Shown: piece by piece, positions 19,298 through 26,790 of the stretch
How positions within the stretch are numbered: the stretch's first letter is position 1
How the letters are laid out: each line of letters begins with the position of its first letter
Assembly (NCBI RefSeq): GCF_005938675.2
Contig: NZ_VCCH02000015.1
Span: 56,216 to 120,215, forward strand
DNA: 64,000 nt
Direction of reading: 5' to 3'
Origin: Mycobacterium sp. KBS0706
GTDB taxonomy: Bacteria > Pseudomonadota > Alphaproteobacteria > DSM-16000 > Inquilinaceae
Program-made: the position numbers and the translations under genes
Notes under the pieces: generated by a model
Seen by the model: the letters and a program-made list of their open reading frames with translations, nothing else
Told to the model about the DNA's origin: nothing
The model's database searches: none

Positions 19298-20277
19298 GGT
19301 GTCTCCTCCCAGGCACCGCTGACGATCCTGCGGTGCAGCGCCATGTCGATGTTGCGGCCCGAGACCACGAGGACGGTCGGGCCGGTTACGGTGAGCTTGC
19401 CGGCCAAGAGCGCGCCGATGCCGACGGCGCCGCCGCCCTCGACGATCTCCTGCTCCGCCGCATAGGCGTGGTCGATCGCGGCGGCGATCTCGGCCTCGGT
19501 CAGCAGCACCGCCTCGTCCAGCAGGTCGCGGGCCAGGGCGAAGGTATGGCGGTTGTCGAGGCCGATGCCGCCACCCAGCGAATCCGCCAGGGTCGGCAGC
19601 TCCTCGACCGCGACCGGGCGGCCGGCGGCGAGGCTGTCGCGCATCGCCGGGCCGCGCGCCATCGACACGCCGACCATCCGGGCCTGCGGCCGCAGCCCCT
19701 TGACCGCGGCGGCGATGCCGCCGAACAGGCCGCCGCCGGACAGCGGCACCACCACCTGCGCCACCTCGGGCAGGTCGGCGACGATCTCGAGCCCGATGGT
19801 GCCCTGGCCGGAGATCACGTCGGCATGGTCGAAGGGCGGGATGGCGGTGAAGCCCTCCTCCGCCACCAGCCGGTCGACCTCACCTTGAGCGTCGTCCTGG
19901 GACCGGCCGATGATGCGGATCTCGGCGCCAAGCGCGCGGATCGCCGCGACCTTGTTCTCCGGCACCAAAGCGGACATGCAGACGACGCAGCGCAGGCCCT
20001 GGCGGGCGGCGGCAAGGGCCAGGCCGCGGCCGTGATTGCCGGTCGAGGCCGCGGCGATGCCGATCTTCCGAGCCTCCGGCGGCAGCGACAGCACGGCGTT
20101 GGTGGCGCCGCGCAGCTTGAAGCTGCCGGTGGTCTGCCGGGTCTCCAGCTTCAGGAACACCGGCGCCCCCGCGAGATCGGACAGCGCAGCCGAGCGGACC
20201 AGCGGCGTCCGCACCACCTCTCCGGCGATGCGGTCGGCGGCGGCGCGGATGGTGTCGAGGGTGACGGCGCGGGTCAT
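19285..20277 (-). CDS. eutB: hydroxyectoine utilisation dehydratase EutB (threonine dehydratase-like)
   Basis: The 330-residue protein is a fold-type II PLP enzyme. The PLP lysine is visible in TGSFKLRGATNAV (FKLRGA motif), the phosphate-binding loop is PLSGGGLFGG, and TGNHGRGLALAA forms the asparagine loop. It resembles threonine dehydratases but lacks a regulatory C-domain. In ectoine clusters EutB is assigned to removing the hydroxyl-derived group when hydroxyectoine is degraded. It follows eutA after a 195-base repeat-filled gap and overlaps eutC. Confidence 0.93.
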   Translation of the reverse strand: MTRAVTLDTIRAAADRIAGEVVRTPLVRSAALSDLAGAPVFLKLETRQTTGSFKLRGATNAVLSLPPEARKIGIAAASTGNHGRGLALAAARQGLRCVVCMSALVPENKVAAIRALGAEIRIIGRSQDDAQGEVDRLVAEEGFTAIPPFDHADVISGQGTIGLEIVADLPEVAQVVVPLSGGGLFGGIAAAVKGLRPQARMVGVSMARGPAMRDSLAAGRPVAVEELPTLADSLGGGIGLDNRHTFALARDLLDEAVLLTEAEIAAAIDHAYAAEQEIVEGGGAVGIGALLAGKLTVTGPTVLVVSGRNIDMALHRRIVSGAWEETPCPA

Positions 20278-20289
20278 CGACAGCCCTCC

Positions 20290-20420
20290 CCCTCACCCTC
20301 CCACGCGCTTCGCGCGCGGGCCCCTCCCTCTCCCCGAGGAGAGGGGAATGGAGCGCTGGCCGCCCCACACCTCTCCTTGGGGAGAGGTCGAAATCGCGCA
20401 GCGATTTCGGGTGAGGGGGC
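20290..20420. repeat. modular palindromic repeat, outward-facing copy between eutA and eutB
   Basis: The element runs from CCCCCTCACCC to GGGTGAGGGGG, perfectly complementary outer ends. Inside are a GCGC-TTC-GCGC hairpin, a CTCTCCCC/GAGGAGAG hairpin, a CCTCTCC-TTGG-GGAGAGG hairpin and an AAATCGC-GCA-GCGATTT hairpin. It is built from the same unit as the element at 3754 but with the two units in the opposite relative order. Confidence 0.8.
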
Positions 20421-20472
20421 GGCTCGGTGCCAGCCTGATCTGCGCTGTCGTCCCGGCATGCTCATCGGCCCC

Positions 20473-21228
20473 TCACAGCGCCATCAGCCGGCCGAGCTCC
20501 GGCCGGGGGCGGTCGTCGCCGCACAGGCGCAGGCTCATCCAGGCGGTGGCGAGATTGCTGGTCACCACCGGCTTGCCGATCCGGCGCTCGACCGCCGCCG
20601 CCACCCCGGCGGCGCGCAGGGCGGTGCAGGAGATGAACAGCGCCTCGGCGTCCGGCGCCATCGCCGCCTCTGCCGCCTCCACGATCGACGACAGGCTGAT
20701 CCGCGCCATCTCGCGGTCGTCGTCGAGGCCGAGGCAGATGAAGCGGGCGATGTCGTGGCCGTGGCCGGCGAAATAGTCGGCCATCGGCCGGCTGGTCTCG
20801 ACCGTGTAGGGCGTCAGCACCGCGATCCGGCGGGCGCCCAGCGCATCGAGGGCGCGGCGCGCGGCCAGCGGCGGGGTCACCACGGTGACGCCCGGCTTGG
20901 CCTCGCGGATCGCCTCCTCGATCGCATCGTCGCCCATCACCACCGAGGCCGAGGTGCAGGAGTAGCAGACGAGGTCGAGATCCTCCTCCGGCAGGATCAG
21001 CCCGGCGCCCTCGCTGAGGCGCGGCTGCATCCGGCGAAGATTCTCCGGCGTGGTCGGGTTGGCATAGGCGATGCGGGCGACATAGATCCCGATCCGGTCG
21101 CTCGCGACCATGCGGCGGAAATCCGGCTCGGTGGTGTGGTCGGTCGCCAGGATGACGAGGCCGACCCGCTTCGGCAGCGGCCGGTCGTCGAAGCTGAGCG
21201 GCAAAGCAGACCGTTCGATCTCGATCAT
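20473..21228 (-). CDS. eutA: ectoine utilisation protein EutA (Asp/Glu racemase-like)
   Basis: The 251-residue protein belongs to the aspartate/glutamate racemase and maleate isomerase superfamily. The two catalytic cysteines are visible in CYSCTSASVVMG and ISCTALRA. GVTVVTPPLAARRALDALG and the tail motif SNLATAWMSLR are typical. In hydroxyectoine degradation it is believed to adjust stereochemistry for EutB/EutC, which is known only from pathway proposals. It lies 13 bases after ehuD on the same transcript. Confidence 0.92.
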   Translation of the reverse strand: MIEIERSALPLSFDDRPLPKRVGLVILATDHTTEPDFRRMVASDRIGIYVARIAYANPTTPENLRRMQPRLSEGAGLILPEEDLDLVCYSCTSASVVMGDDAIEEAIREAKPGVTVVTPPLAARRALDALGARRIAVLTPYTVETSRPMADYFAGHGHDIARFICLGLDDDREMARISLSSIVEAAEAAMAPDAEALFISCTALRAAGVAAAVERRIGKPVVTSNLATAWMSLRLCGDDRPRPELGRLMAL

Positions 21229-21241
21229 ATCGGGCTCCGGC

Positions 21242-21898
21242 TCAGCGCAGCGGCCGGAAGCGGCGCTCCAGATAGCGGAGGCCGACCACGGCGATCAGGC
21301 TGATGACGAGGAAGAAGGCGCCGACCAGCGTCATCGGCTCCAGGTAGCGGTAGTTGAAGTTGGCGACGCTGCGGGCCTGGTTCATCAGCTCCAGCACCGT
21401 GATGGCGGAGAGCAGCGGCGTCTCCTTGAACATGGCGATGAAGTAGTTGGCCAGGGCCGGCAACATCGGCGGGATCGCCTGCGGCAGGATCACGTGGCGC
21501 CAACTCTGCCCCGCCGTCAGGTTGCAGGCCTTCGCCGCCTCCCACTGGCCGCGCGGGGTGTTGTCGATGCCGGCGCGGTACACTTCCGCCGTGTAGGTGG
21601 CGTAGTGCAGGCCGAGGCCGATCACCCCGGCCGTCAGCGGCGACAGGGTCAGGCCGAGATCCGGCATGATGTAGAACAGGAAGTACAGCTGCACGAGCAG
21701 CGGCGTGCCGCGGATGAACTCGATCAGGAAGTTGACGCTGTGCGCCAGCCAGCGGCGGCGGGTGCGGCGCAGCAAAGCGAGGCCGAGGCCCAGCACCACC
21801 GCCAGGGCATAGCCCAGGATGGTGGCCAGGATGGTGATCTTCACGCCCTCGATCAGGGTCGGGAGGATCTCGGCGACGAAGGCCCAGTCCCAATCCAT
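21242..21898 (-). CDS. ehuD: ectoine/hydroxyectoine ABC transporter permease EhuD
   Basis: The 218-residue HisM/GlnP-type permease has five predicted helices, the FIRGTPLLVQLYFLFY motif of polar-amino-acid permeases and the EAA loop GQWEAAKACNLTAGQSWRHVILPQAIPPMLPA (here in overlapping parts GQWEAAKACNL and WRHVILPQAIPP). It pairs with EhuC as the membrane channel of the ectoine importer. It starts three bases after ehuC and is followed closely by eutA, so transport and catabolic genes share one transcript. Confidence 0.95.
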   Translation of the reverse strand: MDWDWAFVAEILPTLIEGVKITILATILGYALAVVLGLGLALLRRTRRRWLAHSVNFLIEFIRGTPLLVQLYFLFYIMPDLGLTLSPLTAGVIGLGLHYATYTAEVYRAGIDNTPRGQWEAAKACNLTAGQSWRHVILPQAIPPMLPALANYFIAMFKETPLLSAITVLELMNQARSVANFNYRYLEPMTLVGAFFLVISLIAVVGLRYLERRFRPLR

Positions 21899-21901
21899 GG
21901 C

Positions 21902-22561
21902 TCAGCTCCGCACGCCGTCAAGACCGCGGGCCAGGCGGCGCTCCAGCGCCCGCACGCCCGCCGAGATCAGCATCGCCAGCGCGAAATAGATCACCAGGAT
22001 GGTGAGGAAGGGGAAGGCGGTGCTGCCGGTCTGGGCCCGCACGATCTGGGCCTGGAAGGTCAGGTCGGTCAGCGAGATCAGCGACACCACGGCGGTGGCC
22101 TTCAACAGTTCGATGGCGTTGTTGCCGAAGGTCGGCAGCATCAGCACGAAGGCCTGGGGCAGGATGACGTGCCACAGGCTCTGGCGCCGGGTGAGGTTCA
22201 GCGCCACGCAGGCCTCGCGCTGCTCGCGCCCGATCGACTGCACGGCGCCGCGCACCACCTCGGCCCCATAGGCCCCGACATTGAGGCCGAGGGCCAGCAC
22301 GCCGGCCAGCAGCGGGCTGAGCTCGAACCCGGCCAGCGGCAGCACGAAATAGATCCAGAACAGCTGCACGAAGATCGAGGTGCCGCGGAAGAACTCGACA
22401 TAGGTCGTGGCGATCGTGCGCAGCAGCCAGCTGGACGAGATCCGCCCCAGCCCGGCCAGGAAGGCCACGACCAGCGCCAGGGCGCAGCCCAGCACGGTCA
22501 GCTCGATCGTCACCCAGGCGCCGTCGAGGATCAGCCCGAGATAGCCTTCCCATTCGCTCAT
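21902..22561 (-). CDS. ehuC: ectoine/hydroxyectoine ABC transporter permease EhuC
   Basis: The 219-residue HisQ-type permease has the FFRGTSIFVQLFWIYF motif, the EAA loop REACVALNLTRRQSLWHVILPQAF, and five hydrophobic segments. It is the partner of EhuD. Upstream, between ehuC and ehuB, lies a 216-base gap that holds a run of 20 cytosines and a hairpin element, so the distance to the preceding gene is unusually large for an operon of this kind. Confidence 0.95.
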   Translation of the reverse strand: MSEWEGYLGLILDGAWVTIELTVLGCALALVVAFLAGLGRISSSWLLRTIATTYVEFFRGTSIFVQLFWIYFVLPLAGFELSPLLAGVLALGLNVGAYGAEVVRGAVQSIGREQREACVALNLTRRQSLWHVILPQAFVLMLPTFGNNAIELLKATAVVSLISLTDLTFQAQIVRAQTGSTAFPFLTILVIYFALAMLISAGVRALERRLARGLDGVRS

Positions 22562-22608
22562 GCGGCGGCTCGTCGTGGCGTCGTGTCCCTATGGTGAGGC
22601 CGGCGCCG

Positions 22609-22628
22609 CCCCCCCCCCCCCCCCCCCC
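22609..22628. repeat. homopolymer of 20 cytosines
   Basis: An uninterrupted run of 20 C occupies 22609-22628 in the ehuB-ehuC gap, 47 bases upstream of the ehuC ATG. It directly abuts the hairpin element that follows and sits where the related element at 20290 has its CCCCCTCACCC arm. Long homopolymers vary in length by slipped-strand mispairing and are also prone to sequencing error. Confidence 0.9.
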
Positions 22629-22757
22629 GCCGCAAGCGGCGGGCCCCTCCCTCTCCCCGAGGAGAGGGAGGAAACCCTTTTCGCGGCGAGGGCACAGATC
22701 ACCTCTCCCCCGGGGAGAGGTCGAAATCGCGACTGCGATTTCGGGTGAGGGGGTGGG
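22629..22757. repeat. modular palindromic repeat, copy between ehuB and ehuC
   Basis: GCCGC-AA-GCGGC is followed by CTCTCCCC/GAGGAGAG, then CCTCTCCCC/GGGGAGAGG, AAATCGC-GACT-GCGATTT and GGGTGAGGGGG. The order matches the copy at 20290-20420 except that the first outer arm is replaced by the cytosine run. Confidence 0.8.
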
Positions 22758-22777
22758 CACCGGCCTCTCCTTCCGTC

Positions 22778-23620
22778 TCAGTTCGGGCCGCCGCACATCG
22801 CGTCGCGATTGGTCTCGAGCGCGGCCTTGGCTGAGAAGCCGTAGGGCTCGACGATCTTGGCGAATTCGCCGGACTGCTTCAGCGCCGCCAGTTCCTTGTC
22901 GAAGGCGTCGCGCAGCGCCGTGTCCTGCTTGCGGAAGGCGGCGCCGTCGCAATAGACCGGGGCGTTCTTCACCGGCCCGACCATCTCGATGTTCGGGTCG
23001 CTGGCCTTCTTCAGCAGGTCCTGGATCGACAGGATCGGCAGCGAATAGACGTCGATGCGGCCGTCCTGCAGCATCTTGATGCCGCTCTGCCCGTCCGGCA
23101 CCACGATCACCCGGTCGCGCGGCACCCCGGCCTCCAGCGCCAGCCGCTCCTCGGTGCCGCCGCCCGGCGCGCCGATCTTGGCGTCGGCATTGGCGGCGAT
23201 GTCGGCATAGCTCTGGAAGTTCGACGGGTTGCCCTTCTTCACCGCGAAGGCTTCGCCGTCGCACAGGATCGGCTGGGAATAGGCCACGGCGCGGCAGCGC
23301 TCCGGCTTCATGAACAGGCCGGCGGTGACGGCGTCGAAGCGACGCGCCTGCAGCCCGGGGATCATGGCGCCGTATTCCGAGATCGAGGCGACCACGTCGG
23401 GCACGCCCATGCGCTTGAACACCTCGCGCGCCACATCCGGCCCGGCGCCGGAGACCTTGCCGTCCGCCGCCACCGCGGTGAAGGGCGGCTCATTGGCGAT
23501 GGCGATGCGGGCGAAGCCCTGCTCCTTCAGATTGTCCAGCGTGTCGGCCGCGGCCGGCTGCGCCAAAGCCACGGCCGATACGGCGGCCAGGATCAGACTC
23601 GCGCAAAATCTTTTGTTCAT
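22778..23620 (-). CDS. ehuB: ectoine/hydroxyectoine-binding protein EhuB
   Basis: The 280-residue periplasmic binding protein (SBP family 3) has a Sec signal with cleavage near ALAQPAAA-DTLDN. The mature part shows the EhuB pattern: ARIAIANEPPFTAV, SGAGPDVAREVFKRMG, ISEYGAMIPGLQARRFD and AYSQPILCDGEAF. Several aromatic residues and cysteines likely line the ligand pocket. The ATG at 23620 follows AGAGG; longer frames upstream belong to ehuA in another frame. It is second in the operon after the ATPase. Confidence 0.95.
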   Translation of the reverse strand: MNKRFCASLILAAVSAVALAQPAAADTLDNLKEQGFARIAIANEPPFTAVAADGKVSGAGPDVAREVFKRMGVPDVVASISEYGAMIPGLQARRFDAVTAGLFMKPERCRAVAYSQPILCDGEAFAVKKGNPSNFQSYADIAANADAKIGAPGGGTEERLALEAGVPRDRVIVVPDGQSGIKMLQDGRIDVYSLPILSIQDLLKKASDPNIEMVGPVKNAPVYCDGAAFRKQDTALRDAFDKELAALKQSGEFAKIVEPYGFSAKAALETNRDAMCGGPN

Positions 23621-23646
23621 TTCTGCCTCTCCTGTTGCTGCCGCGG

Positions 23647-24444
23647 TCAGACCCGGTGGCCGGCGGCGATGATCTTCTTGAGGAAGGTCTGGGTCCGCTC
23701 CTCGCGCGGATGCCGGAAGATCTCGTCCGGCGGCCCCTCCTCGACGATCCGGCCGCGGTCGAAGAACAGGACCCGGTCGGCGAAGTCGTGGGCGAAGCTC
23801 ATCTCGTGGGTGACCAGCAGCATGGTCATGTCGGTCTCGGCGGCCAGGCGGCGCATGACGTTCAGCACCTCCTCGACCAGCTCGGGGTCGAGCGCCGAGG
23901 TGACCTCGTCGAACAGCATGATCTTCGGCTTCAGCGCCAAGGCGCGGGCGATCGCCACGCGCTGCTTCTGGCCGCCGGACAGCTGCGCCGGCATCGCCTT
24001 GGCCTTCTCCGCCATGCCGACCAGCTCGAGCAGCTCCATCGCCCGCGCTTCGGCGGTCTTGCGGTCGACGCCGTTGGTCAGGATCGGCGCCAGGGTCACG
24101 TTGTCCAGCACGCATTTGTGCGGGAACAGGTTGAACAGCTGGAACACCATGCCGATCTTGGCGCGCATCTTGTGCAGATGGCGGTCATCGGCGGCCACCA
24201 GCCCGCCGTTGCGCGGCATGTGGAACAGCTGCTCGCCTTCGATGCGGATATGGCCGCCGTTGATCTCCTCCAGCGTCATCAGGATGCGCAGGATGGTGGT
24301 CTTGCCGGAGCCGGACGGCCCGATCAGGGCCAGCTTCTCGCCCGGCTTCACGGTGAAATTCAGATCGTTCAGGACGGTCAGCGGCCCGAAGCGCTTGGTC
24401 ACGCCCTCGACGCTGATGCACGGATCCGATGCGGAGTTCGCCAA
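23647..24444 (-). CDS. ehuA: ectoine/hydroxyectoine ABC transporter ATPase EhuA
   Basis: This is the ATPase of the importer. Walker A is GPSGSGKTT, the signature [15 protein letters not shown], Walker [13 protein letters not shown], and the switch LVTHEM. The preferred start is a TTG at 24444 preceded at proper spacing by GGGAG, giving 265 residues starting before ANSASDPCISVEGV. An ATG at 24507 would add 21 residues but has no ribosome site and overlaps a TTGACA that may be promoter sequence. It is first in the ehu-eut-doe transcript, downstream of enuR on the same strand. Confidence 0.93.
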   Translation of the reverse strand: MANSASDPCISVEGVTKRFGPLTVLNDLNFTVKPGEKLALIGPSGSGKTTILRILMTLEEINGGHIRIEGEQLFHMPRNGGLVAADDRHLHKMRAKIGMVFQLFNLFPHKCVLDNVTLAPILTNGVDRKTAEARAMELLELVGMAEKAKAMPAQLSGGQKQRVAIARALALKPKIMLFDEVTSALDPELVEEVLNVMRRLAAETDMTMLLVTHEMSFAHDFADRVLFFDRGRIVEEGPPDEIFRHPREERTQTFLKKIIAAGHRV

Positions 24445-24578
24445 GTCGCTCTCCCTGTTGGCGACGGGCCTGTGTTGCCGCCAACGATGGAAGGGAGACA
24501 AAATCATGTCAAATGGAAAAACAAATCAGTACAATATGAGCCGACGTGATGATTCCTTAGGCGGCGGCTTGCCGTTTC
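24445..24578. promoter_or_regulatory. AT-rich leader between enuR and ehuA (probable EnuR-controlled promoter)
   Basis: The stretch 24500-24565 is strikingly AT-rich for this genome. On the minus strand it contains TTGTAC and TTGACA hexamers, one of which may be the -35 of the ehu operon. No convincing -10 or EnuR site could be defined by eye. The location, directly downstream of the regulator gene and ahead of ehuA, makes it the expected control region. Confidence 0.4.
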
Positions 24579-25985
24579 CTACATCGCCAGCAGCACCGGC
24601 TCCGGCTCGCCCTGCAGCAGGTTGACGACGATCTTCAGCCCGTCGCGCAGTTGTTCCGGCGTGGTCGAGCCGACCGAGATGCGCACCGCCGGCTGCCGGT
24701 CCATGCCGCCCTCCGCGGCACCTCCGATGGCAAACGAGGCGCCGGGCGCGATCGCCACGCCCTGCAGCCGGGCATGGGACACGAACTCCTCCTCCGACCG
24801 CCCCTCGCCCAGCGGCAGCCAGACATGCAGCCCCTCCGGATGGGCCTTGTGCGGGATGCCGGCCAAGAGCTCGGCGGCAATCGCCTGACGCCCGCGAATC
24901 GCCTCGTTCTGCCAGCGCACCAGCTCCGCCGCCGTGCCGTTCTCGACCCAGCGGGCGGCCAGCTCGGCGATCAGCCCGGTGGCCATCCAGCTGGTCACCA
25001 GGCTGCGGTTGGCCACGCCCGGGCCCAACCGATCCGGCACCACCAGATAGCCGGAGCGCAGCCCGGGCATCACGCATTTGGTGAAGGTGGTGACATACAG
25101 CGTGCGCTCCGGCGCCAGGGCGGCCAGCGGCGGCAGACGCTCGGTCAGCAGCGGCGCCAGCACGTCGTTCTCGATGATCTGCAGCCCGTGGCGGCGCGCC
25201 ACCTCGACGATCTCCGCCCGCCTTGCCTCGCCCATCAGGCTGGCGGTGGCGTTGATCGGGTTCGGCATGACGAACAGGGCGCGGACATCGCCCTCGCTGC
25301 AGGCCTCGTCCAGCGCCTCGGGGATCACGCCCTCGGCGTCGATCGCCACGCCGCGCAGCCGCAGGCCGAGATAGGCCGCCAGCGGCACCAGCGTGTGGTG
25401 GCCGACCGCCTCGGTCACCACGGTCGACCCCGGCGGGGCCGCGGCCATCAGGGCGATGGTCATGCCGGAGGTGGCGCCGTTGGTCAGGTGGATGGTGCCG
25501 GGCGTGGCCTCGACCCCGCAATGCTCGCGCAGCCAGGCCTGCGCCACCCGGCGATGGCGGGCGAACAGCGTGTTCGGGCGGAAGGACAGCACGGCGGAAT
25601 GCGGCAGGTCGTCCGCCAGCGCGTGCAGCGCCGCCCTCATCGCGTCGATGTGGCGGGTCTCGCACACCACCGGCTTCAGGATCGAGAGATCGATGACCTC
25701 GCTGAGCCGCTCGGGGATATAGGGCGGCACGGGCTCGCGCTGCGGCGGGCGGATGAAGGTGCCGCGCCCAGTCTCGCCGGAGATCAGGCCGCGGCGGATC
25801 AGCTCCTCATAGGCACGGCTGACGGTCTGCACCGACAGGTCCAGCGTCTCGGCCATGTGCCGGTGGGTCGCCAGCCGCTCCCCGGGCTGCAGCCGCCCGT
25901 CCGAGATCGCCCGCGCGATCTGGTCGGCCAAAGAGAGATAGGCGGGCCGCCGCAGGGCGGCGGGATCAGGCTGCCACATTGTCAT
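24579..25985 (-). CDS. enuR: MocR/GntR-type ectoine regulator EnuR
   Basis: The 468-residue protein has an N-terminal GntR winged helix (about residues 15-80, GERLATHRHMAETLDLSVQTVSRAYEEL) fused to a class I aminotransferase-like domain. The PLP lysine is K303 in TTFTKCVMPG, matching the known EnuR whose PLP lysine binds N-alpha-acetyl-diaminobutyrate as inducer. The chosen ATG precedes TMWQPDPAALR; the longer frame overlaps the divergent doeX. It most likely represses the ehu-eut-doe operon until ectoine degradation intermediates accumulate. It may read through into ehuA. Confidence 0.93.
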   Translation of the reverse strand: MTMWQPDPAALRRPAYLSLADQIARAISDGRLQPGERLATHRHMAETLDLSVQTVSRAYEELIRRGLISGETGRGTFIRPPQREPVPPYIPERLSEVIDLSILKPVVCETRHIDAMRAALHALADDLPHSAVLSFRPNTLFARHRRVAQAWLREHCGVEATPGTIHLTNGATSGMTIALMAAAPPGSTVVTEAVGHHTLVPLAAYLGLRLRGVAIDAEGVIPEALDEACSEGDVRALFVMPNPINATASLMGEARRAEIVEVARRHGLQIIENDVLAPLLTERLPPLAALAPERTLYVTTFTKCVMPGLRSGYLVVPDRLGPGVANRSLVTSWMATGLIAELAARWVENGTAAELVRWQNEAIRGRQAIAAELLAGIPHKAHPEGLHVWLPLGEGRSEEEFVSHARLQGVAIAPGASFAIGGAAEGGMDRQPAVRISVGSTTPEQLRDGLKIVVNLLQGEPEPVLLAM

Positions 25986-26052
25986 GATTGGACTGTGGTC
26001 CACAATCAGTTCAATTGACAACCCGATTTGCACAACGGCATGGTTTGCAACC
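25986..26052. promoter_or_regulatory. divergent enuR-doeX control region
   Basis: The 67 bases between the two start codons hold a perfect odd palindrome TGTGG-T-CCACA (25994-26004), a TTGACA hexamer at 26015-26020 facing doeX, and two direct repeats TTTGCA at 26027-26032 and 26044-26049, 17 bases apart. MocR proteins often bind direct repeats and Lrp proteins bind imperfect palindromes, so both regulators could act here. Which protein uses which site is inference. Confidence 0.45.
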
Positions 26053-26550
26053 ATGTCATCCGTCAAGCTCGACCCGATCGACCTGCGCATCCTGGCCGAG
26101 ATCCAGCGCGACGGGCGCATCACCAAGCTGGCCCTGGCCGAGAAGGTCGGGCTGTCGCCGACGCCGTGCTGGACCCGGCTGCACCGGCTGCAGCGCGAGG
26201 GCGTGATCTCCGGCTACCACGCCCGGCTGGCGCTGCGCCGCATCGCGCCCTTCGCCATGGTGTTCGTCGAGATCACGCTGGGCGCCCACCGCCAGGCCGA
26301 TTTCGACCGGTTCGAGCGGGCGGTGAAGGCGGTGCCGGAGGTGGTGGCCTGCTGGTCGCTGGGCGGCGGCATCGACTATCTGCTGAAGGTGGTGGCGCGC
26401 GACATCGACGGCTATCAGCGGCTGATCGACCGGCTGCTGGAGGAGGAGATCGGCATCGACCGCTACTTCACCTACATCGTCACCCGCACGGTGAAGGACG
26501 ACGTGACGGTGCCGGTCGAGGTGCTGGCAGGTGCCGCGGACGGGGCTTAA
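26053..26550 (+). CDS. doeX: Lrp/AsnC family regulator of ectoine catabolism (DoeX)
   Basis: The 165-residue protein has an N-terminal helix-turn-helix (LDPIDLRILAEIQRDGRITK...LAEKVGLSPTPCWTRL in overlapping parts) and a C-terminal RAM ligand-binding domain with WSLGGGIDYLLKVVARD. The start is the ATG before SSVKLDP, giving normal family length; the ORF extends further upstream but through the divergent enuR promoter. It heads the plus-strand half of the cluster, as AsnC-type genes do in other ectoine-degrading proteobacteria, where they are thought to activate in response to diaminobutyrate. Confidence 0.92.
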   Translation: MSSVKLDPIDLRILAEIQRDGRITKLALAEKVGLSPTPCWTRLHRLQREGVISGYHARLALRRIAPFAMVFVEITLGAHRQADFDRFERAVKAVPEVVACWSLGGGIDYLLKVVARDIDGYQRLIDRLLEEEIGIDRYFTYIVTRTVKDDVTVPVEVLAGAADGA

Positions 26551-26564
26551 TTCCCCAGAAAGAT

Positions 26565-26643
26565 CGTCATCCCCGCGAAAGCGGGGATCTCTTCCCGGCA
26601 GTGCTCTTTCCTGCGCGAGATTCCCGCTTTCGCGGGAATGACG
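26565..26643. repeat. CGTCATCCCCGCGAAAGCGGGGAT-type inverted repeat
   Basis: CCCCGC-GAAA-GCGGGG at the left and CCCGC-TTTC-GCGGG at the right form two hairpins, and the ends CGTCAT and ATGACG pair with each other. It lies in the 240-base gap between doeX and doeC. Similar repeats are scattered in many alphaproteobacterial genomes (from memory). Confidence 0.75.
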
Positions 26644-26790
26644 AAACTATGAGGGGTTTCAAGCCAGAGACTTTCTCTCCTCCACCCTGCCCCGCAAGAG
26701 ACTTGGTCTGCCGACCACTGCCCGAACAGCCTCCTTCTCCTCCGCCTTCCCCCTACCCTGGCGGCCTCGCCCTTGACGGAGGCTCAGCCG

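Noticed and set aside
22612..22777. Small coding frames across the cytosine run, giving long proline stretches
   Set aside because: The proline tract is just the translation of the homopolymer, and the rest of the frame is hairpin repeat.
24445..24507. ATG 24507 as the ehuA start
   Set aside because: It has no ribosome site, and the extra 21 residues do not resemble family sequence; the TTG at 24444 has a good site.
26015..26043. A full sigma70 promoter for doeX starting at TTGACA 26015
   Set aside because: No acceptable -10 hexamer occurs 16-18 bases downstream; only the -35-like hexamer is reported.
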